Source of the DNA: Chitinophaga eiseniae
GTDB taxonomy: Bacteria > Bacteroidota > Bacteroidia > Chitinophagales > Chitinophagaceae
Assembly: GCF_900167135.1 (NCBI RefSeq)
Contig: NZ_FUWZ01000001.1
Coordinates: 806,001 to 870,000, forward strand
Length of the DNA: 64,000 nucleotides
Reading direction: 5' to 3'
Position 1 is the first letter of the stretch, and every line of letters begins with the position of its first letter. The notes under the pieces are model-generated. The model saw nothing but the letters and a program-made list of their open reading frames with translations. It was not told the origin of the DNA and did not search any database. This document shows, one piece after another, positions 59,688 through 64,000 of the stretch. The position numbers were made by a program, and so were the translations under genes.

Positions 59688-62600
59688 TTAAAAACTAACA
59701 TTCACGCCAAAAGTGTGCACTTTCACCTGCGGGTAGTAATAGATGCTGCTGGTGATGGAGGCCTCCGGATCTATCCATTTATAGAGATGATCAAAGGTCA
59801 GGATGTTCTGGCCGCTGTAATAGAAGCGTAGTTTGGTAAGGCCAATCCGCTTGATCACTTTTTCCGGGAGGGAATAACCTATCTGCAGGTTTTTAAGGCG
59901 CAGGTAAGAACCATCTTTCACCCAGAAGGAAGAAGGCGTGCCGCTGGGATCATTTTGTTTATAGTTATACCAGGTGCGGGGCATAGAAGCGCCGGGATTC
60001 GCTGTTGTCCAGCTGTCGAGGAAAGCGGAAGTCGGTTTGTTGGCATTACCGCCCACAGCACCGATCTTGCCAGCGTCAATATAGTTTTTCACACCGGCAG
60101 CGCCCTGCAGGAAGATACCGATATCAAAGTTTTTCCAGGAAGCCGTCAGGTTCAGGCCGAAGGTTACTTTCGGGAAGTAGCTGCCGAGATATTCCCTGTC
60201 GGCGCCGTTGATGGTGTCGTTGCCGTCTTTATCGCGGTATTTCAGATCGCCGGGAGCGGTGGTGGGCAACTGGAAAGGTGAATTTTTTATCTCCTCTTTT
60301 GACTGGAAGATGCCGTCGGCAACATAACCATAGATGGAGTTTACAGGATAACCTACCTGTTTAAACGTATAGCCGTTGATGATAGGTCCGGAGCCACGGA
60401 GGTCGGTCACTTCGTTGTGGATAAAGGCGGTATTGAAGCTGGCGCTATAGTTGAAGTCTCCTTTGTTATCGGCATAACTCAGTAAAAATTCCCAACCGCG
60501 GTTCAGCACGGCGCCTGCATTCTGCACCGGGTCCTGGAAGCCATAGGCGGCGCCTACCGGTACGGCCAGCAGGATGCCATTGGTTTTCTTATGGAAGTAA
60601 TCGGCGCTGAAGTTCAGTTTGCCGTTCAGGAAACCCGCGTCGATACCGACACCTGCTTCGGTGGTGGTTTCCCATTTGATATCCGGGTTGGCGCCGTTGA
60701 TAGGCGCCACGCCCGGTACTACACCGGCTGCCGTTCCGCCGAATACATAGTTCTGATCGCCGAGGGCGGTGAAGATGTACGGGTAATACGGGAAGGTGGG
60801 ATATTTGGCATCATCCTTTCCTTTTACGTACTGGTTGCCCAGCTGGCCCCAGGAAGCTCTCAGCTTCAGGTTGGACACTGCTGGTTTCAATGCGTCGAAG
60901 AACGCTTCGCGGTCGATGTTCCAGCCGGCGGAGAAAGAGGGGAAGGTACCCCATCTGTTGCCCGGGGCGAAACGGGAAGAACCGTCATAACGCAGGTTGG
61001 CTTCCAGCAGATATTTCCCGTCGAAGTCGTAGTTCAGTCTGCCGAACCAGGAGCGCAGGCCCAGTTCATAGCTGTAGTTGAGAGCGTACTGGCCTTCTGT
61101 GCCACCGAGGTTCAGATCGGTCAGTTCGTTGTTGAGATAACCTTTGCGGTATCCTTCGTCGAAGGAGTATTTGGTTTGCTCCTGGGAGAAACCGCCCAGT
61201 ATTTTGAAGTTGTGTTTGTTAAAGGATTTGGTGTATTCCAGCAAAGCCTGCTGGGTAACGGTGTTGCCGAAGTTGTTCTGATCGGTAACGGAACTGGGGC
61301 CCTGGTAAAAGGTCTTGTCGCCGTTAGCGTTATAGTATTGCTGGTCAGCCCTGAACTTCTTGATGTGATTGATCTTCATGATATAAGCCAGGGAGGGCTT
61401 GAAGTGCAGGCCTTTGATGATTTCCCAGTCCACGCCCACATTGCCTACGAGGTCATAGTAAGAATAGGTGTTTTTGCTGTTACCTTCCAGCCAGGCCATA
61501 GGGTTACCATCGCCGATAGCGCCATAGTGGCCGTTGGCATATTTGTAAGGTATGCGCGGGTTGATCCTGTTGATCTGTCTTACCAGCTGTTGAAAATCGC
61601 CGGTGTAGGGGTTGGACGGTTCTGTCTGGCCGGTGGAGGTAAAGCCGATGTTGGCATTTACTTTCACGTGGTTGGCCACCTCAGAGGTGATATTGAGGCG
61701 GGTAGTATATCTTTTGGCGTTTGTTTCCTTTACGATACCGTTCTCGTCAAAGAGGCCGAGGGACAGTGCGTACTGTGTTTTTTCGCTGCCGCCGGAGACG
61801 CCGAGGTAGTGATTTTGCTGGATGCCGCTGCCTTTGTAGAAGAGGCCGAGCCAATCCGTGTTGGGATAGTTGTAGGGATCGGAGCCGTCTTTATATTTGG
61901 CGATTTGTTCAGCGGTGTATTTAGGGGCGGACCCTTCGTTGATGGAAGCCTGGTTCTCCAGTTCCGCTACCTGCCAGGAGGGGAGGAAGTCGGGGAGGCC
62001 GGTGGCTTTCTGTTTACCTACATAGGCGTTGTAGGTAACCTGCGGAGCGCCTTTTTTTCCTTGTTTGGTGGTGATCAGAATGACGCCGTTGGCCGCGCGG
62101 GAGCCGTAGATGGCTGCGGAGGCGGCGTCTTTCAGGACAGACATGCTGGCGATATCGTCCGGGTTGATGTTGTTCAGGCTGCTGACGTTGGTCACCACGC
62201 CGTCGATCACGATCACCGGGTCGGCGGTGTTGAGGGTGCCGATACCGCGGATGCGGATGCTGCCGCCGTCGGAACCGGGCTGACCGCTTTTGGCGGCGGT
62301 AACGGTAACGCCGGGCATGGTGCCCTGTAACGCGTTGCTGACGCTGGTAACGGGCCTGTTGGCCAGTTCCTTGCTGCCGATGCTGGACACGGCGCCGGTG
62401 AGGTTGGCTTTTTTCTGGGTGCCATAACCGACTACTACCAACTGTTTGAGGGAGGCTACGTCGGACTGGAGAACGATATTGAGATGTGTTTTCCCTTTAA
62501 GGCTTATTTCCTGGGCGGTATAGCCGATGCTGGTGATGGTGATCACCGCATTTTCGTCTACGCCGGCGATCTGGAATTCGCCGTTGGGGGTGGTGATAGC

Positions 62601-63107
62601 GCCTTTGGTGGTACCTTTCACCATCACGGAAGCGCCGGGGATGGCTGCGCCTGTTTCGTCCACCACTTTACCGGAGATGGTGACCGGCGGTGGGGTATTG
62701 CTTTCCGTGGGTTGTATGTTTTTTGTTGTTTTTTCATTACGGGTGATGAATACCGTATTGCCCTGTACTTCGTAGCTGAGGGACTGATGTTGTAGCACCA
62801 TGTCCATGGCGGTTTGCAGGGTGGCGTTTTTCAGTTCCACGGTTACCGGGGCCGTGTTTTTCAGGTCTTCCCGGTCGTAGAAGAAAGCATAGCCTGTTTG
62901 CTGGCGTATCACGTTCAGCACTCTCTGGAGGCTGACAGCGCGGGCAGACCAGGTAACAGTCTGTGCGCTGGTCGTGGCGCTTACCTGTAAGATACCCATC
63001 AGGAGCAGAAGAGAAGTTAGCTTCATAACTAACAAAAGTTTGTTGAACAGCCCGGCTTTTTTTGGATGACAACCGGGTCCGGAATTACAAATAGCCTTTA
63101 CTTGCAT
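59688..63107 (-). CDS. susC: SusC/RagA TonB-dependent receptor with STN domain
   Basis: A 1139-residue outer-membrane importer. After a long leader (LLLVMKLTSLLLLMGILQVSA) come an STN domain (about residues 50-115; VSLQRVLNVIRQQTGYAFFY), a carboxypeptidase-like domain (about 142-215; SGKVVDETGAAIPGASVMVKG), the plug (QLVVVGYGTQKKANLTGAV, SVLKDAASAAIYGSRAANGV) and the barrel to the C-terminal Phe. STN presence together with the upstream FecR gene indicates sigma/anti-sigma control. Intake is powered by ExbBD/TonB. Confidence 0.95.
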   Translation of the reverse strand: MQVKAICNSGPGCHPKKAGLFNKLLLVMKLTSLLLLMGILQVSATTSAQTVTWSARAVSLQRVLNVIRQQTGYAFFYDREDLKNTAPVTVELKNATLQTAMDMVLQHQSLSYEVQGNTVFITRNEKTTKNIQPTESNTPPPVTISGKVVDETGAAIPGASVMVKGTTKGAITTPNGEFQIAGVDENAVITITSIGYTAQEISLKGKTHLNIVLQSDVASLKQLVVVGYGTQKKANLTGAVSSIGSKELANRPVTSVSNALQGTMPGVTVTAAKSGQPGSDGGSIRIRGIGTLNTADPVIVIDGVVTNVSSLNNINPDDIASMSVLKDAASAAIYGSRAANGVILITTKQGKKGAPQVTYNAYVGKQKATGLPDFLPSWQVAELENQASINEGSAPKYTAEQIAKYKDGSDPYNYPNTDWLGLFYKGSGIQQNHYLGVSGGSEKTQYALSLGLFDENGIVKETNAKRYTTRLNITSEVANHVKVNANIGFTSTGQTEPSNPYTGDFQQLVRQINRINPRIPYKYANGHYGAIGDGNPMAWLEGNSKNTYSYYDLVGNVGVDWEIIKGLHFKPSLAYIMKINHIKKFRADQQYYNANGDKTFYQGPSSVTDQNNFGNTVTQQALLEYTKSFNKHNFKILGGFSQEQTKYSFDEGYRKGYLNNELTDLNLGGTEGQYALNYSYELGLRSWFGRLNYDFDGKYLLEANLRYDGSSRFAPGNRWGTFPSFSAGWNIDREAFFDALKPAVSNLKLRASWGQLGNQYVKGKDDAKYPTFPYYPYIFTALGDQNYVFGGTAAGVVPGVAPINGANPDIKWETTTEAGVGIDAGFLNGKLNFSADYFHKKTNGILLAVPVGAAYGFQDPVQNAGAVLNRGWEFLLSYADNKGDFNYSASFNTAFIHNEVTDLRGSGPIINGYTFKQVGYPVNSIYGYVADGIFQSKEEIKNSPFQLPTTAPGDLKYRDKDGNDTINGADREYLGSYFPKVTFGLNLTASWKNFDIGIFLQGAAGVKNYIDAGKIGAVGGNANKPTSAFLDSWTTANPGASMPRTWYNYKQNDPSGTPSSFWVKDGSYLRLKNLQIGYSLPEKVIKRIGLTKLRFYYSGQNILTFDHLYKWIDPEASITSSIYYYPQVKVHTFGVNVSF

Positions 63108-63297
63108 ACTTTTGCAATGTTTGGTTGAATTAATAAAGAATGTTTACCGACTTGTTTGTTGGTTTAGCTGAACTAAGGCCGGGGTTCTGACGCCAATCTT
63201 TACCCCCGGCTTATTTCATTAAAGTACATGGGAATACCTCTTTGTTAGCCTGAATTGATCATTGTTCCTGTTTTGTTTTTCATCGTTCTTATAAAGG
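63108..63297. other. Leader region between fecR and susC
   Basis: The gap before susC holds a terminator-like GC palindrome (GCCGGGG near 63178, CCCCCGGC near 63203) that could attenuate read-through from fecR. The minus strand reads GGGGGTA-N8-CGTC, which resembles the ECF motif of the 34-38 kb cluster but with a shorter spacer. No TAnnTTTG promoter was found. Confidence 0.4.
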
Positions 63298-64000
63298 TTA
63301 TGGCTGGATAACGATCCGGTGGCCATCTTCTATTCTGTATTTTATTCTCGTTTTAGACAGTCCTTTCAGCACCTGGGAGAGGGTAAGGCTGCGGCCTATT
63401 TCTCCGTTGAACACGCGGTCCGGTATTTTGCCTTCGTAGCTCACTTCCAGGTTGTACCAGCGCGCGAGTTCCCGCATAACGGTGGGCAGGTCGGCGTTGG
63501 TGAAGGAGAAATAGCCTTCTTTCCAGGCGGTGATGGCGGAGAGGTCTACCTGGTCTGCCACCTGAACATCGTTGTGGCTTACCCTTGCCTGCTGGCCTGG
63601 TTTCAGTACCATTTGGCGGTTATGGGCAGACACCCGGATGGCGCCTTCCACGAGGGTGGTTTTGATGGCGGCTTCGTCTGTGTAAGCGTTGATGTTAAAG
63701 TGGGTGCCCAGTACGTCGACAGTGGTGTTGTTGGCCGTTACGCGGAAGGGCATGCGGGCATTTTTTGCCACATCGAAAAAGGCTTCGCCTGTCACTGTTA
63801 CCTTTCTTTCTGAGCCGGTGAAGGCGGTGGGATAGGTAATGGAGGAGCCGGCGTTGAGCCATACTTTGGAGCCGTCGGGCAGGATGAGGCTATACTGGCC
63901 GCCGAGGGGCGTGCTCATGGTGTTGTACAGTATTTTGCCTGCATCGGTGCCGGCGTTGTCATATACCAGTTGTCCGTTGGCCATTTTGGTGATTTTACTG
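63298..64000 (-). CDS. FecR-type anti-sigma factor (5' part outside the window)
   Basis: About 234 codons of a minus-strand gene that continues past the right edge. The visible part carries the FecR domain (LPDGSKVWLNAGSSITYP, VTVTGEAFFDVAKNARMPFRV, VLGTHFNINAYTDEA) and a C-terminal STN-like DUF4974 domain (FSFTNADLPTVMRELARWYN, ending IEDGHRIVIQP). The N-terminal anti-sigma region and membrane helix are not included. It lies 190 bases before susC. The sigma gene should be next, outside the window. Confidence 0.93.
   Translation of the reverse strand, partial: SKITKMANGQLVYDNAGTDAGKILYNTMSTPLGGQYSLILPDGSKVWLNAGSSITYPTAFTGSERKVTVTGEAFFDVAKNARMPFRVTANNTTVDVLGTHFNINAYTDEAAIKTTLVEGAIRVSAHNRQMVLKPGQQARVSHNDVQVADQVDLSAITAWKEGYFSFTNADLPTVMRELARWYNLEVSYEGKIPDRVFNGEIGRSLTLSQVLKGLSKTRIKYRIEDGHRIVIQP

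Noticed and set aside
60591..62330. A long open frame antisense to susC (579 codons)
   Set aside because: It lies wholly within the susC coding strand's shadow; its open state follows from the third-base composition of the real gene and the product resembles no family.
63174..63215. A third copy of the ECF promoter motif before susC
   Set aside because: GGGGGTA is followed by CGTC after only 8 bases, not 17, and the sequence is better explained as one arm of a GC-rich hairpin.

Overview
The window reads as chromosomal DNA of a Bacteroidota bacterium of the Chitinophaga type (family Chitinophagaceae). The evidence is a SusC/SusD pair with FecR-type anti-sigma factors, ECF sigma factors, promoters of the Bacteroidota form TAnnTTTG (several with a TTG about 20 bases upstream), few Shine-Dalgarno sites, and proteins typical of that family. 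No phage, transposase, integrase or CRISPR array was seen. All assignments come from reading the sequence; no database search was run.

Layout. 1-9 kb: end of a LysM/RlpA-like cell-wall protein, fmt, a NamZ-type muramidase, a SlyD-like isomerase, a thioesterase, metE, pepT, exbB-exbD. 9-20 kb: prmC and ribD (divergent), an IMPACT-family gene, 3-hydroxyacyl-CoA dehydrogenase, mrp/apbC, pyrF, a glutaryl-CoA-dehydrogenase-like enzyme, an MFS transporter, apbE. 20-33 kb: envelope proteins, a HAD phosphatase, DUF2130, tRNA-Leu, an orphan histidine kinase, a GT2 glycosyltransferase, a PepSY protein, two identical tRNA-Gly genes, a DUF2157-type membrane pair, an SMP-30 hydrolase. 33-39 kb: a 46-bp tandem array followed by a four-gene cluster: ECF sigma, FecR anti-sigma, an STN-domain protein with a 16-residue repeat region where a TonB-dependent barrel would be expected, and a second repeat protein. 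39-52 kb: a secreted propeller protein, an AraC regulator, a Tat-exported phospholipase C, two convergent L,D-transpeptidases, a DUF885 peptidase, an Fpg/Nei-like glycosylase without zinc-finger cysteines, and a PhyH/SDR/DUF72 run. 52-58 kb: a complete periplasmic molybdenum aldehyde-oxidase operon (paoABC, xdhC, mocA). 58-64 kb: SusD, SusC and the C-terminal part of a FecR protein that leaves the window.

Two things stand out. First, the sigma/FecR/repeat-protein cluster: the same two-part sequence (CGCT-N-CATAGGGGTA, then GTGTCGT at an identical distance) lies before the sigma gene and before the second repeat gene. It looks like the promoter of the cluster's own sigma factor, making this a self-contained trans-envelope regulon with an unusual surface component. 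Second, many intergenic gaps hold long, often perfect nested palindromes built from GCAAAG words. Three have an almost identical inner hairpin with outer arms of 33, 46 and 52 bp, and one pair of copies differs by a compensated base-pair change. A fourth is related, the 46-bp tandem array uses the same words, and a second class is built from AATTACGAA words.
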